Assembly: GCA_022843125.1 (NCBI GenBank)
Contig: JALHOG010000041.1
Coordinates: 1-46,558, forward strand
Length of the DNA: 46,558 nucleotides
Direction of reading: 5' to 3'
Origin: Ilumatobacteraceae bacterium
Lineage (GTDB): Bacteria; Actinomycetota; Acidimicrobiia; Acidimicrobiales; Ilumatobacteraceae
The notes beneath the pieces are model-generated. The model ran no database searches, was not told the DNA's origin, and worked only from the letters and a program-made list of their open reading frames with translations. A program made the translations under genes and the position numbers. This document shows, in pieces, positions 9,015-17,320 of the stretch (its first letter is position 1; every line of letters begins with the position of its first letter).

Positions 9015-10700
9015 ATGTCCACCGTCACGCTCCGCCCGTGGCAGCGCGCTGCCTTCGACCGGTTCCGCGACTCGCCCGAACCCGACTTCCTCGCCGTCGC
9101 CACACCGGGGGCGGGCAAGACCACGTTCGCACTCACCTGCGCCCGGGCGACCCTGGCGGCGTGGGCGGCCGAGGGGTCCGACGGACGGCGGCGGCTCGTG
9201 GTGGTGGCGCCCACCAGCCATCTGAAGATCCAGTGGTCGCTCGCCGCCCACCGGCTCGGCCTCCAACTCGACCCCGACTGGGCCCCCGGGCAGGGCATCG
9301 CCCGCGACGTCCACGGGCTGGTCACCACCTACCAGCAGGTCGCCAGCGGGCCCGCCGCCAACGCGCTGCGTGGCGTCGTCGCCGACGGAATGGTGATCCT
9401 CGACGAGATCCACCACGCCGGCCACGAACGGGCCTGGGGCGACGGCGTGTTCCAGGCGTTCGAGCTCGCCGCGAAGCGGCTGTCGCTGTCGGGCACCCCG
9501 TTCCGCAGCGACAGCGCCAAGATCCCGTTCGTCCGCTACGACGTCACCGCCGAGGGTGATCTCGCCCACGCCGACTACACCTACGGCTATTCAGATGCGT
9601 TGCGAGATGGCGGCGTCGTGCGGCCCGTCTACTTCCCCCGTGTCGACGGCCAGATGGAGTGGAGCACCCCGTCGGGCGACGTGCTGCGCGCCACCTTCAA
9701 CGACGAACTGGCGCGCGACCAGGCGAGCGCACGGCTCCGCACGGCGCTCTCGCTCGACGGAGACTGGCTGCCGACCGTGCTCGGCCAGGCCCACGACCGG
9801 CTGCGGGCGGTCCGCCAGCAGCAGCCCGACGCTGGTGGCCTCGTGATCGCCACCGACCAGGACCACGCGCACGGCATCGCCCGCCTGTTGCGCAACCGGT
9901 TCAACGTGCCGGCCGAGGTGGTCGTGAGCGACGACCCGACGGCATCGAAGAAGATCGCCGAGTTCTCCCACAACGACCGCCCGTGGCTCGTGTCGGTCCG
10001 GATGGTGTCGGAAGGGGTCGACATCCCGCGGCTGCGGGTCGGCGTGTACGCCACCACCACGTCGACCGAGCTGTTCTTCCGCCAGGCGGTCGGCCGCTTC
10101 GTCCGCTGGCAGTTCGGGCGTGCCAGCCAGAAGGCGTTCGTCTACATCCCGGACGACCCGCGCCTGCGGTCGCACGCGTTCCAGATCGCCGAGGCCCGGC
10201 GCCACGTACTGCGCCCGCCCGGCGAGCAGGACGACGAGTTCTCACCCGACGACGCCGCGCTCGATGCGCTGACCGGCGAGCAGGACGACTTCGAACAGCT
10301 GTCGCTGTTCAGCGTCGTGTCGTCCACAGCGACCGGGATCAGCGTGCACGCCGTGACCGAGGACGGGGTGCAGTTCTTCGATGAGGAGCCGGACCCGCCC
10401 GACCCGGTGTTCGCCGAGGATCCGGCGCTCGCGATCGACCTGCCGGAGATCCCGACCGAGGCGGGCATGGTGGCGTGGAGCTCGCTCAGCGTCGCCGAGC
10501 AGAAGGACGACCTGCGCACCCGCAACGCCGACGCCGCCAAGCGGCTCGTCGACATCACCGGCTGGAACCACGCGCGGGTGCAGGGTGAGATGAACCGGTT
10601 GGCAGGCGTGAGCTCGGTGGCGGGCGCGACGATCGACCAACTCGAACGCCGTCTCCGGTACTCCGAGAGTTGGCTCCGCCGCCTCCGCGGCAATCGCTGA
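9015..10700 (+). CDS. DEAD/DEAH superfamily-2 helicase
   Basis: About 561 aa. It begins with an RPWQRAAF Q-type entry, Walker A ATPGAGKT, motif Ia VVAPTSHL, DEIHH Walker B, motif III LSGTPFR; the second RecA lobe has SEGVDIPRL and RQAVGRFVRW (motifs V and VI). Nothing beyond the two lobes is recognisable in the 150-residue C-terminus. This compact type (UvrB/ResIII-like) occurs as a stand-alone gene in many actinobacteria; its role in DNA or RNA metabolism is not known. The start is uncertain: a GTG at 8988 in the same frame would add nine residues. It diverges from the phzF-like gene. Confidence 0.9.
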   Translation: MSTVTLRPWQRAAFDRFRDSPEPDFLAVATPGAGKTTFALTCARATLAAWAAEGSDGRRRLVVVAPTSHLKIQWSLAAHRLGLQLDPDWAPGQGIARDVHGLVTTYQQVASGPAANALRGVVADGMVILDEIHHAGHERAWGDGVFQAFELAAKRLSLSGTPFRSDSAKIPFVRYDVTAEGDLAHADYTYGYSDALRDGGVVRPVYFPRVDGQMEWSTPSGDVLRATFNDELARDQASARLRTALSLDGDWLPTVLGQAHDRLRAVRQQQPDAGGLVIATDQDHAHGIARLLRNRFNVPAEVVVSDDPTASKKIAEFSHNDRPWLVSVRMVSEGVDIPRLRVGVYATTTSTELFFRQAVGRFVRWQFGRASQKAFVYIPDDPRLRSHAFQIAEARRHVLRPPGEQDDEFSPDDAALDALTGEQDDFEQLSLFSVVSSTATGISVHAVTEDGVQFFDEEPDPPDPVFAEDPALAIDLPEIPTEAGMVAWSSLSVAEQKDDLRTRNADAAKRLVDITGWNHARVQGEMNRLAGVSSVAGATIDQLERRLRYSESWLRRLRGNR

Positions 10701-10756
10701 CCGGCACCTCGCGCGCTGAGGTGCACGCGGGCTGGCCGCAGCCTCGGCCTGGGTCG

Positions 10757-10762
10757 TACGGT
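10757..10762 (+). promoter_or_regulatory. -10 box TACGGT, leaderless start of the N-acetyltransferase gene
   Basis: TACGGT is followed by exactly seven nt and then the ATG at 10770. No Shine-Dalgarno fits. Confidence 0.55.
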
Positions 10763-10769
10763 CGCCGGA

Positions 10770-11516
10770 ATGCTCACCTCGTACCTCTCCCGCATCGGGG
10801 TCGACGCCAGCGGTCGCGCTTGCGATCTGGCGCTGTTGACAGAGCTCCAGATCGCCCATCTCATCGCAGTGCCGTTCGAGAACCTCGACGTGTTCCATCG
10901 CCGTGGGGTCAGCACCGACCCCACGGTCTCGATCACCAAGATCGTCGACCGCCGACGGGGCGGCTGGTGCTTCGAGCTGAACGGTTCGTTCGGCTGGCTG
11001 CTGGCCGGGCTCGGCTACGACGTCACCTACGCCTCGTGCCGCGTCCACGATGACGGCGAATGGGGGCCCGACCTCGACCACTGCGCGCTCGTCGTGCGAC
11101 TGGACGGCGAGCCGTGGTTCGTCGATGTCGGGTTCGGCGACTGCTGCACGGTGCCGATCCCGCTCTCGCCGGGCGACCACGACGGCACGCCGCGCGCGGT
11201 CCGCATGCGGGCCGAAGATCAGCGACTCGTGATGGCGGAGTGCTTCGCCAACGGCACCTGGCACGACCAGCTCGACATCGACCCGACCCCACGAGCCATC
11301 GACGAGTTCACACCGCGCAGCACCTACCTCCAAACCGAACCCGGCCTGCTCTGGACCACCAAACCCTTCGCGACCCGGGCGACCGCGCCCGACGGCTCGC
11401 GGGTCACGCTGCGCAACGGGGTGCTCCGGATGCGCGACGGCGCCGCCGAGTTCGTCGACACCCCCATCGACGACGGCGACTTCGCACGGCTGGCGAGCCT
11501 CCACTTCGGCCTCTGA
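10770..11516 (+). CDS. Arylamine N-acetyltransferase
   Basis: 248 aa. It has the cysteine-protease-like triad of NAT enzymes: C67 in RGGWCFELN, H104 in LDHCALVV and D119 in WFVDVGFGD. PFENLDV, the usual N-terminal motif, is at about 35-41. NATs move acetyl from acetyl-CoA to arylamines or hydrazines; in actinobacteria some members take part in sterol-breakdown-derived acyl-CoA metabolism. Slightly shorter than typical (270-280 aa), mainly in the C-terminal domain. Stand-alone gene with its own -10 box. Confidence 0.92.
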   Translation: MLTSYLSRIGVDASGRACDLALLTELQIAHLIAVPFENLDVFHRRGVSTDPTVSITKIVDRRRGGWCFELNGSFGWLLAGLGYDVTYASCRVHDDGEWGPDLDHCALVVRLDGEPWFVDVGFGDCCTVPIPLSPGDHDGTPRAVRMRAEDQRLVMAECFANGTWHDQLDIDPTPRAIDEFTPRSTYLQTEPGLLWTTKPFATRATAPDGSRVTLRNGVLRMRDGAAEFVDTPIDDGDFARLASLHFGL

Positions 11517-11570
11517 AACAGAGACACGAGACTTCGGCGCGCACGGCGAGCCGACCGCTCGCCCGTCGCC

Positions 11571-11576
11571 TAGGAT
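11571..11576 (+). promoter_or_regulatory. -10 box TAGGAT, leaderless start of the DtxR-family gene
   Basis: TAGGAT is followed by six nt and the ATG at 11583. Confidence 0.55.
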
Positions 11577-11582
11577 GCGGAG

Positions 11583-12242
11583 ATGCCTGCAGCTGGCGAG
11601 CACCATCCGGCGTTCGAAGAGTACTGCGAGTGCATCTTCGAGCTCCAGGAAGACGATGTCGACGTCATCCAGGCGCGCATCGCCGAACGCCTCCAGGTGA
11701 GCCGTCCTGCGGTCAGCGAGATGATCCGCCGCCTCGAGACCGAGGGGCTGATCACCACCGCCGGCGGCATCGAACTCACCGTCAAGGGTGAGGCGCTCGC
11801 CCAGCAGGTCGTGCGGCGTCATCGGCTCGCCGAGCGCTTCCTGACCGATGTCCTCCAGCTCTCGTGGGCCGAGGCGCACCACGAGGCCGGCAGGTGGGAG
11901 CACGTCATGAGCGACTCAGTCGAGGCCGCGATGAACCGTCTGCTCGGCGAGCCGACCACCTGCCCGCACGGCAACCCGATCCCCGGCTCCGACTACATCG
12001 AGCAGGACGTCTCCCCCCTGTCGAGTCATCCGGTCGGCCAGCGGTTCACCGTGCGCCGCATCCCCGAAGAGCTCGAGTTCGCCCCCGGTCTGCTCGAGTT
12101 CCTCGAGCAGTCGTCGCTCCGTCCCGGCTGCACGGGCGTGGTGACCGCCGCCTCCCCCGACGGCACGCTCACGATCGAGATCGACGGCCGCCATGTCGGC
12201 GTCGGTGCGTTCGCGAGTGAACGGATCCTGGTCGCCTCGTGA
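11583..12242 (+). CDS. DtxR/IdeR/MntR family metal-dependent repressor
   Basis: 219 aa, the length of a three-domain DtxR. Residues about 1-70 are the winged HTH (FEEYCECIFELQEDD..., IAERLQVSRPAVSEMIRRLE, GLITTAGGIELT). The dimer/metal domain follows with RRHRLAERFL, HHEAGRWEHVMSD and CPHGNPIPG, carrying the His/Glu/Cys ligands. An SH3-like FeoA domain ends the protein. It would sense Fe(II) or Mn(II) and repress metal uptake genes; none is adjacent. Its last bases overlap the GTG start of the next gene, so the lipoprotein is co-expressed. Confidence 0.93.
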   Translation: MPAAGEHHPAFEEYCECIFELQEDDVDVIQARIAERLQVSRPAVSEMIRRLETEGLITTAGGIELTVKGEALAQQVVRRHRLAERFLTDVLQLSWAEAHHEAGRWEHVMSDSVEAAMNRLLGEPTTCPHGNPIPGSDYIEQDVSPLSSHPVGQRFTVRRIPEELEFAPGLLEFLEQSSLRPGCTGVVTAASPDGTLTIEIDGRHVGVGAFASERILVAS

Positions 12243-12673
12243 CCCGCCCACCCCGAGGCGCGTTCGTCGCCACGCCCCTGGTGCTCGTCGGCGCCCTGAT
12301 CCTCGGTGCCTGCGGTGAGACCTTCATCAACACCGAGGCCACGACGCCGCCGTCGACGGTGGCCACGACCTTGCCGCCGATCGCCGCTGACGCCCCCCTC
12401 CCCGATCTCTTCGCCGAGCTCGATGCCCTCATGCGCCGGCTCGACGAGCGCATCGTCGAGGAGGAGGGCGACGACGAAGCGCTGGCCCGAATCGAGGAAG
12501 TGTGGAGCGCCGCCGAGGCGCAGATCCGCGATCGCGACCCCGACGATCTCTTCCCGTTCCAGCAGGCGATCACGTTGGCGCGCACGGGCGTCGAGCGGCG
12601 GCGGCCGGCCGATGCGAGCAAGGGGTACCGGATCCTCGTCACTGCGGTCACCCAGTACGACACCACCGGGTGA
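12239..12673 (+). CDS. Small lipoprotein of unknown function
   Basis: 144 aa. N-terminal signal peptide with lipobox LILGACG (Cys about residue 25), a Thr/Pro linker, then an acidic alpha-helical domain (about 55-130). Starts with GTG overlapping the stop of the DtxR-type gene (GTGA), hence translationally coupled. No family recognised. The coupling suggests it is made together with the metalloregulator, but nothing in the sequence shows metal binding. Confidence 0.8.
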   Translation: MTRPPRGAFVATPLVLVGALILGACGETFINTEATTPPSTVATTLPPIAADAPLPDLFAELDALMRRLDERIVEEEGDDEALARIEEVWSAAEAQIRDRDPDDLFPFQQAITLARTGVERRRPADASKGYRILVTAVTQYDTTG

Positions 12674-12717
12674 CCCGCCCCGCCTCCGGCGACCGTCGCC
12701 CAGCCTGCACGAGTGAT

Positions 12718-12723
12718 TAGCGT
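12718..12723 (+). promoter_or_regulatory. -10 box TAGCGT that decides the mftE start
   Basis: TAGCGT, seven nt, then GTG at 12731. A longer in-frame GTG at 12713 would overlap the -10 box, so 12731 is the better start. Confidence 0.55.
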
Positions 12724-12730
12724 CGGCGCC

Positions 12731-13399
12731 GTGCACCGGGATCTCGCCGACCAGCCGTGGAGCGAGCTGGCGCCCTCGACCACGGTGCTCGTGCCCGTCG
12801 GTTCGTGTGAGCAGCACGGCCCGCACCTCCCGATCGGCACCGACACGTTGATCGCGGTGACGATCGCCGAGCGAGCCGCTGCGCGGGTCACCGGCTGCGT
12901 GATCGCGCCGCCGCTGGCGATCACGGCGAGCGGCGAGCACCAGGGGTTCCCCGGCACCCTGTCGATCGGATCCGAGGCGATGTCGATGGTCGTCGTCGAG
13001 GTCGCTCGCTCGGCGACGTGGGCCGAGCGCGTGGTGTTCGTCAACGCCCACGGCGGGAATGCGGATGCGCTGCGCGCCGCGTCCGCTGTCTTCGCTCGCG
13101 AGCGGCGCAACGCGCTGATCTGGTGGCCCGACGTCCGGGGTCTCGCCCCCGCAGGCGATCTCCATGCCGGTCATGTCGAGACATCGATCATGCTGGCCGT
13201 CCACCCCCACCTCGTCCGCACCGACCGGATGAGCCCCGGCCCCACACCGCCCCCGTCGATCGAGGAGCTCGTGCGCGACGGGGTGCTCGCCGTCAGCCCG
13301 AACGGCGTGCTCGGTGACCCCACCGCAGCCAACGCCGCCGACGGCGACCGCATCGTCGATGCGCTCGTCGAGCAACTGATCGCGATGCTCGCCCCATGA
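12731..13399 (+). CDS. mftE: Mycofactocin precursor peptide peptidase MftE (creatininase family)
   Basis: 222 aa from the leaderless GTG. Creatininase-fold metal ligands are visible: E27 and H29 in VGSCEQHGPHLP, D38 in GTDT, HGGN at 107-110 and H145/E150 in HAGHVETS. The tail SPNGVLGDPTAANAADG is typical of the mycofactocin subgroup rather than creatinine amidohydrolases. MftE removes the modified Val-Tyr-derived dipeptide from the MftA precursor during mycofactocin synthesis. The next gene, mftF, overlaps by 4 bp (ATGA). The mftA, mftB, mftC and mftD genes are not in this window, although they usually lie directly upstream. Confidence 0.88.
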   Translation: MHRDLADQPWSELAPSTTVLVPVGSCEQHGPHLPIGTDTLIAVTIAERAAARVTGCVIAPPLAITASGEHQGFPGTLSIGSEAMSMVVVEVARSATWAERVVFVNAHGGNADALRAASAVFARERRNALIWWPDVRGLAPAGDLHAGHVETSIMLAVHPHLVRTDRMSPGPTPPPSIEELVRDGVLAVSPNGVLGDPTAANAADGDRIVDALVEQLIAMLAP

Positions 13400-14757
13400 C
13401 CGCCGGCCCGTCGGCGGGGCCGCCAGTTGCGGCCGTGCGCTACCGGCTCGATGGGAGCGTGCAGCGATTCGGGCGAGTGATCATCGGCGGCTCGCCACTC
13501 AAGCTGTTCCGTGTCACCGGAGACGGCGAACGGTTGGTCGAACGGATTGCTGCGGGGGAAGCCGTCGCGCGCTCGACGCTGGTCGCAGCGCTGCTCGAAG
13601 CGGGTGCGATCCACCCGATCCCAGAGTCGGGGTCGTTCACCGCGGCCGACGTCACGGTGGTCGTCCCATGCCGGCGCGTCGGTGACGGCCCGCCGCTGCC
13701 GAGCGGCGCGGTGGTCGTCGACGATGCCTCCGACCCGCCGTTGGCAGGAGCGCGCGTCCGGTTCGACCACAATCGAGGTCCGGCGGCCGCCCGGAACGCC
13801 GGACTGCACCACGTGACGACACCGCTGGTCGCGTTCGTCGACGCCGACGTCGAGCTCCCCGACGGCTGGCTCGACCAACTCCTCCCCCACTTCGCCGACC
13901 CGCAGGTCGCACTGGTCGCCCCGCGGGTGCGAACCCCGCACGTCCCGGGGGCGATCGCCCGGTACGAGCGCGAGCGGAGCCCACTCGATCTCGGCGCCGA
14001 ACCCGCCCGCGTCCGCGGCGGGACCCGCGTGAGCTACGTCCCGGCCGCCGCCCTCGTGGTCCGTGTCGAGGTGATCCGTGAGCTCGGCGGTTTCGACGAA
14101 GGGTTGCGGTTCGGTGAGGACGTCGACCTCGTCTGGCGACTCGACGAGGCGGGGTGGCGGTGCCGCTACGAGCCCGCGTCGGAGGTGCACCACGACCCGC
14201 GCCCCGACTGGAGGGCCTGGGTGCACCAGCGTGTCGGCTACGGGACGTCGGCCGCCCCGCTCGCCCGCCGGCATCCCGGCGCGCTCGCCCCGATCAGGAT
14301 GAGTGGATGGAGCATCGCCGCGTGGGCGCTCACTGCCTTCGGGCGGCCGGTGCTCGGCACCGCGGTCGGGGCCGGATCGGCAGCGGCGCTGATCCGCAAG
14401 CTGCCCGACGTGCCGCCGCGAGCCGCGTTCCGGCTCGCCGGTGCCGGCAACCTCCACGCGGGCGACCAGATCGCGAACGCGATCCGGCGGGTGTGGTGGC
14501 CGCTGCTCGCCGTCGCCGCGCTGCGCTCGGGCACGGCACGCCGCATGCTGGTCGGTGCGGCGCTGGCGGCGCGGCACCCGCTGCGCCTCGCGGACGACGT
14601 CGCCTACTCGCTCGGTGTGTGGCGCGGCATCATGGCCGAGCGGACCGTTGCGCCGCTCGTCCCGGAGATCAGTTCGTGGCCGGGGCGGCAGGCTGGGCGG
14701 CCGCACCCGCCTGCTGCGCCTGCTGCACCTGGAGCGCCAGCCGCAGGCGCTCGCTGA
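13396..14757 (+). CDS. mftF: Mycofactocin glycosyltransferase MftF (GT2 family)
   Basis: 453 aa. The N-terminal 85 residues carry the MftF-specific segment (YRLDGSV, GGSPLKLFR). The GT2 catalytic domain follows: VVVPC, a shortened VVDDAS, RGPAAARNAG, the metal-binding FVDADVELP, and GGFDEGLRFGEDVDLVWRL. Hydrophobic helices lie near 315-335 and 375-395. MftF adds glucose units to mycofactocin. The first Rossmann portion is shorter than in usual GT2 enzymes. The last 89 bp overlap the oppositely oriented DUF4395 gene and code for a low-complexity Pro/Ala tail, so the true C-terminus is less certain. Confidence 0.87.
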   Translation: MTAGPSAGPPVAAVRYRLDGSVQRFGRVIIGGSPLKLFRVTGDGERLVERIAAGEAVARSTLVAALLEAGAIHPIPESGSFTAADVTVVVPCRRVGDGPPLPSGAVVVDDASDPPLAGARVRFDHNRGPAAARNAGLHHVTTPLVAFVDADVELPDGWLDQLLPHFADPQVALVAPRVRTPHVPGAIARYERERSPLDLGAEPARVRGGTRVSYVPAAALVVRVEVIRELGGFDEGLRFGEDVDLVWRLDEAGWRCRYEPASEVHHDPRPDWRAWVHQRVGYGTSAAPLARRHPGALAPIRMSGWSIAAWALTAFGRPVLGTAVGAGSAAALIRKLPDVPPRAAFRLAGAGNLHAGDQIANAIRRVWWPLLAVAALRSGTARRMLVGAALAARHPLRLADDVAYSLGVWRGIMAERTVAPLVPEISSWPGRQAGRPHPPAAPAAPGAPAAGAR

Positions 14758-15208
14758 TGTCGTCGCAGTCGTCGCATTCCCAGAGGAACCGGTAGGCGAT
14801 GCACCCGAGGCACAGTGCGAACACGGCCTCGAGCGTGGCCGCGATCAGCAGCGCGGCGATCAGCACGATGCCCACCGCCTGAGCGCCGAGCGCCCACGCA
14901 GCGGCGGCCCCACCGGTGAACGCGAGGCCGATGCCCTGGGCGAAGCGCTTCGGCGGCCCGGGTACGAAGCGGTGTTCGTTGCCCAGGCGTGGTGTGATCA
15001 CGCGTGTGACGAGCTGACCGAGCGGGCTGAGCGTCGGGCCGGTGAGCACGCGGGCGAGGAAGCCGTACACGAGCGGCACGAGGAGCCACCCCTCGCGGAA
15101 CACGAGGAACACCGCTGCTTGGAGCACCACACCGGCAGCGACGAGGCGGGCCGAGGTCTCGTTGACCGGATCGGGGAACTGGAACAGGCGGCGCACGGTG
15201 GGAACCAT
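14669..15208 (-). CDS. DUF4395 family membrane protein
   Basis: 179 aa. DUF4395 signature: FPDPVNE near the start, then hydrophobic segments, RVLTGPTLSPLGQL, and GPPKRFAQGIG. About four membrane helices. The last helix runs into CLGCIAYRFLWECDDCDD, giving two CxxC pairs at the inner face, then a Gln/Ala-rich tail. DUF4395 genes often neighbour thiol-redox or sulfur-transfer proteins, which are not seen here. The tail overlaps mftF by 89 bp on the other strand. Confidence 0.85.
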   Translation of the reverse strand: MVPTVRRLFQFPDPVNETSARLVAAGVVLQAAVFLVFREGWLLVPLVYGFLARVLTGPTLSPLGQLVTRVITPRLGNEHRFVPGPPKRFAQGIGLAFTGGAAAAWALGAQAVGIVLIAALLIAATLEAVFALCLGCIAYRFLWECDDCDDISERLRLALQVQQAQQAGAAAQPAAPATN

Positions 15209-15289
15209 ATCTCGACAAACCCGATAGATCTACTCGGGTATTCCCGGCGCTCGCGCGCCGGGTGCCGCTGACGGTACGGTTCGCACCCG

Positions 15290-16207
15290 ATGACGATCCG
15301 GCTCAGCGTCGACCGCACCCGCTGGTGGGCCCACGTCACCGATGTCGCCGAGCAGATCGACGGCCTCGTGCCCGTGGTGAAGGGCAACGGGTACGGCTTC
15401 GGGCGTGCCGGCCTCGCGATCGCAGCGGTCCGGCTCAGCCCGATCATCGCCGTCGGCACGGTGCACGAGCTCGAGGGTCTCCCGCCGGAGGCCACCGCGG
15501 TGGTGCTCACCCCCACCCTCAGCCCGCCGGCGTCCGGCGATCCGGTGCTCACCGTCGGCAGCCCCGCCCACATCGAGGCGTTGCGAGGCTGGGGCGGGCG
15601 CGTGATCGTGAAGCTCGCGTCGGCGATGCACCGCTACGGCGGGGGTGTCGACCTGGTGATCAACGCCCAGGAGGCCGGGCTGCGTACGGTCGGGGTCGCG
15701 ATCCACCCGCCGCTCGCCGGCAGCGACATGGAGCACCTCGACCAGATCCTCGGCTGGCTCCCCCACATCGACCCGAGCCTCGACGTCTGGGTCAGCCACC
15801 TGTCACCCACGCGCTATTCGGCGCTCCCCGCCTCGCACCGGTACAAGATGCGCCTCGGCACCTATCTCTGGCACGGCGATCGGGAGGCGCTCCATCTCGA
15901 AGCCGACGTGCTCGACCTGCGCCCGGTGCGCGCCGGCACGTTGGTGGGGTACCGGCAGGTGCCGGTCCCCGGTGACGGCATGCTCGTGATGGTGGGGGCC
16001 GGATCGGCCGCGGGCGTCACCACCAACGCCGATGGCCTCAGCCCGTTCCACTACGCCCGCACCCGCCTGACATTGCTCGAACCCCCGCACATGCACACCT
16101 CGATGCTGTTCGTGCCCGCCGGCGAGTCGTGCCCGGCGATCGGCGACTGGGTCGACCTCCAGCGTCCGCTCACCATGACCGCCGTCGACGAGCTGCGATG
16201 GACGTGA
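15290..16207 (+). CDS. Alanine racemase-like PLP protein (fold type III)
   Basis: 305 aa, about 60 shorter than classical Alr. PLP-lysine motif VPVVKGNGYGFG (K31) lies at the end of the first strand; the TIM-barrel strands include VGTVHEL, VKLASAMHRYG (the R/M-H-R-x-G motif) and VSHLSPT. A beta domain starts at about 200 (LRPVRAGTLVGY). The region that in Alr supplies the second catalytic Tyr of the partner subunit is not recognisable, and MHTSMLFVP stands where MD(Q/H) motifs are usual. It may be a racemase variant with another substrate. TACGGT nine nt upstream of the ATG is a likely -10. It overlaps the next gene by 10 bp. Confidence 0.7.
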   Translation: MTIRLSVDRTRWWAHVTDVAEQIDGLVPVVKGNGYGFGRAGLAIAAVRLSPIIAVGTVHELEGLPPEATAVVLTPTLSPPASGDPVLTVGSPAHIEALRGWGGRVIVKLASAMHRYGGGVDLVINAQEAGLRTVGVAIHPPLAGSDMEHLDQILGWLPHIDPSLDVWVSHLSPTRYSALPASHRYKMRLGTYLWHGDREALHLEADVLDLRPVRAGTLVGYRQVPVPGDGMLVMVGAGSAAGVTTNADGLSPFHYARTRLTLLEPPHMHTSMLFVPAGESCPAIGDWVDLQRPLTMTAVDELRWT

Positions 16208-17319
16208 GCGAACCGGGCGTCGCCGTCGCGCCGTCGACCGGACGAGCACCGCGACCCCTCCCCGCGCGCCGACCGGGGCCCGACGTCGTGCGCGCCCTGG
16301 CGATGGCCGGGGTGATCACGATGAACTACCACGGCTACCTCGTGATCAAGGGCGGTCGCCAGGAGGGCGGCTGGCTGTACGACCTGTTCGACCCGTGGAC
16401 AGGCCCGCTCTCCACCCGGTTCGCCGCCACGTTCGTGCTCACCGCCGGCGTCAGCATCACACTGCTCACCCGATCGTCGATCGGCGACCCCGCGCGGACG
16501 GTCGACGTGCGCTGGCGGCTCGTGCGGCGTGGCCTGCTGCTGTACGGGTTCGGCATCGTGTTCGACTTCGTGTGGCCCGGGACGATCCTCGTCTACTACG
16601 GCGCGATGTTCGTGGTCGGTGCGGCCCTGTTCACCCTGCGCTCACGGTGGGTGCTGCTCGTCGGTGCTGCCGCTGCGCTCGCCGCGTGGGGGATCAGATG
16701 GTGGCAGTACGAGCAGGAGCTCGACGGCGCCGACACCAGCTGGCTGAGCTCACCCGGTGAACGCTCGCCACGCGGCCTCGTGATCGACGTGTTCGTCAAC
16801 GGCACCCATCCACTGCTCCCGTGGCTCGCGTTCCTGTGTGCCGGCATCGTGCTCGGGCGGCTGCTCGACGCCGCGTGGTGGCGTCCGGCCGCCGCGGCAA
16901 CGGGGTTCACGCTGTTCGTCGCCGCTTCGATCGCTGCGGCTTCGGCCACCGGTGACCGTGGCCTCCTGCTGTTGAGCGCGCACCCGTTCGACCGTGGCCT
17001 CGCGTACACGGCCAGCGCGCTGGGCACGGCGCTGCTCGCATTCGCTGCGATCTCGGCGCTCGCCGACCGGTTCGCCGACACCGCGGCGGTCGACGCGCTG
17101 CGTCGGGCCGGGCAGACCTCGCTGACGATCTACATCGCACACGTGCTCGTGTTCAACCTGCTCGTCGACTGGCTCGACGTGGTGCAGCCGGGCGGCATCG
17201 CCACCTCGCTGGCCTTTGCCGCGGTGGGCTGGACGGCGACCACTGCGGCCGCCATCGCCTACCACCGCCGGTTCGGTCGCGGCCCCGCCGAGCGGCTGTA
17301 CCGCCGGCTCACCGCCTGA
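16198..17319 (+). CDS. DUF418/DUF1624-like multi-pass membrane protein (putative acyltransferase)
   Basis: About 373 aa from the ATG at 16198, which overlaps the stop of the racemase-like gene. Eight to ten hydrophobic helices. DVVRALAMAGVITMNYHGYL resembles the first helix of heparan-alpha-glucosaminide acetyltransferase/DUF418 proteins, THPLLPWLAFLCAGIVLGR the middle, and GQTSLTIYIAHVLVF the C-terminal conserved helix. These families are thought to transfer acyl groups to cell-envelope sugars across the membrane. Coupling to a racemase-like gene would suit cell-envelope modification (inference). Confidence 0.78.
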   Translation: MDVSEPGVAVAPSTGRAPRPLPARRPGPDVVRALAMAGVITMNYHGYLVIKGGRQEGGWLYDLFDPWTGPLSTRFAATFVLTAGVSITLLTRSSIGDPARTVDVRWRLVRRGLLLYGFGIVFDFVWPGTILVYYGAMFVVGAALFTLRSRWVLLVGAAAALAAWGIRWWQYEQELDGADTSWLSSPGERSPRGLVIDVFVNGTHPLLPWLAFLCAGIVLGRLLDAAWWRPAAAATGFTLFVAASIAAASATGDRGLLLLSAHPFDRGLAYTASALGTALLAFAAISALADRFADTAAVDALRRAGQTSLTIYIAHVLVFNLLVDWLDVVQPGGIATSLAFAAVGWTATTAAAIAYHRRFGRGPAERLYRRLTA

Positions 17320-17320
17320 G

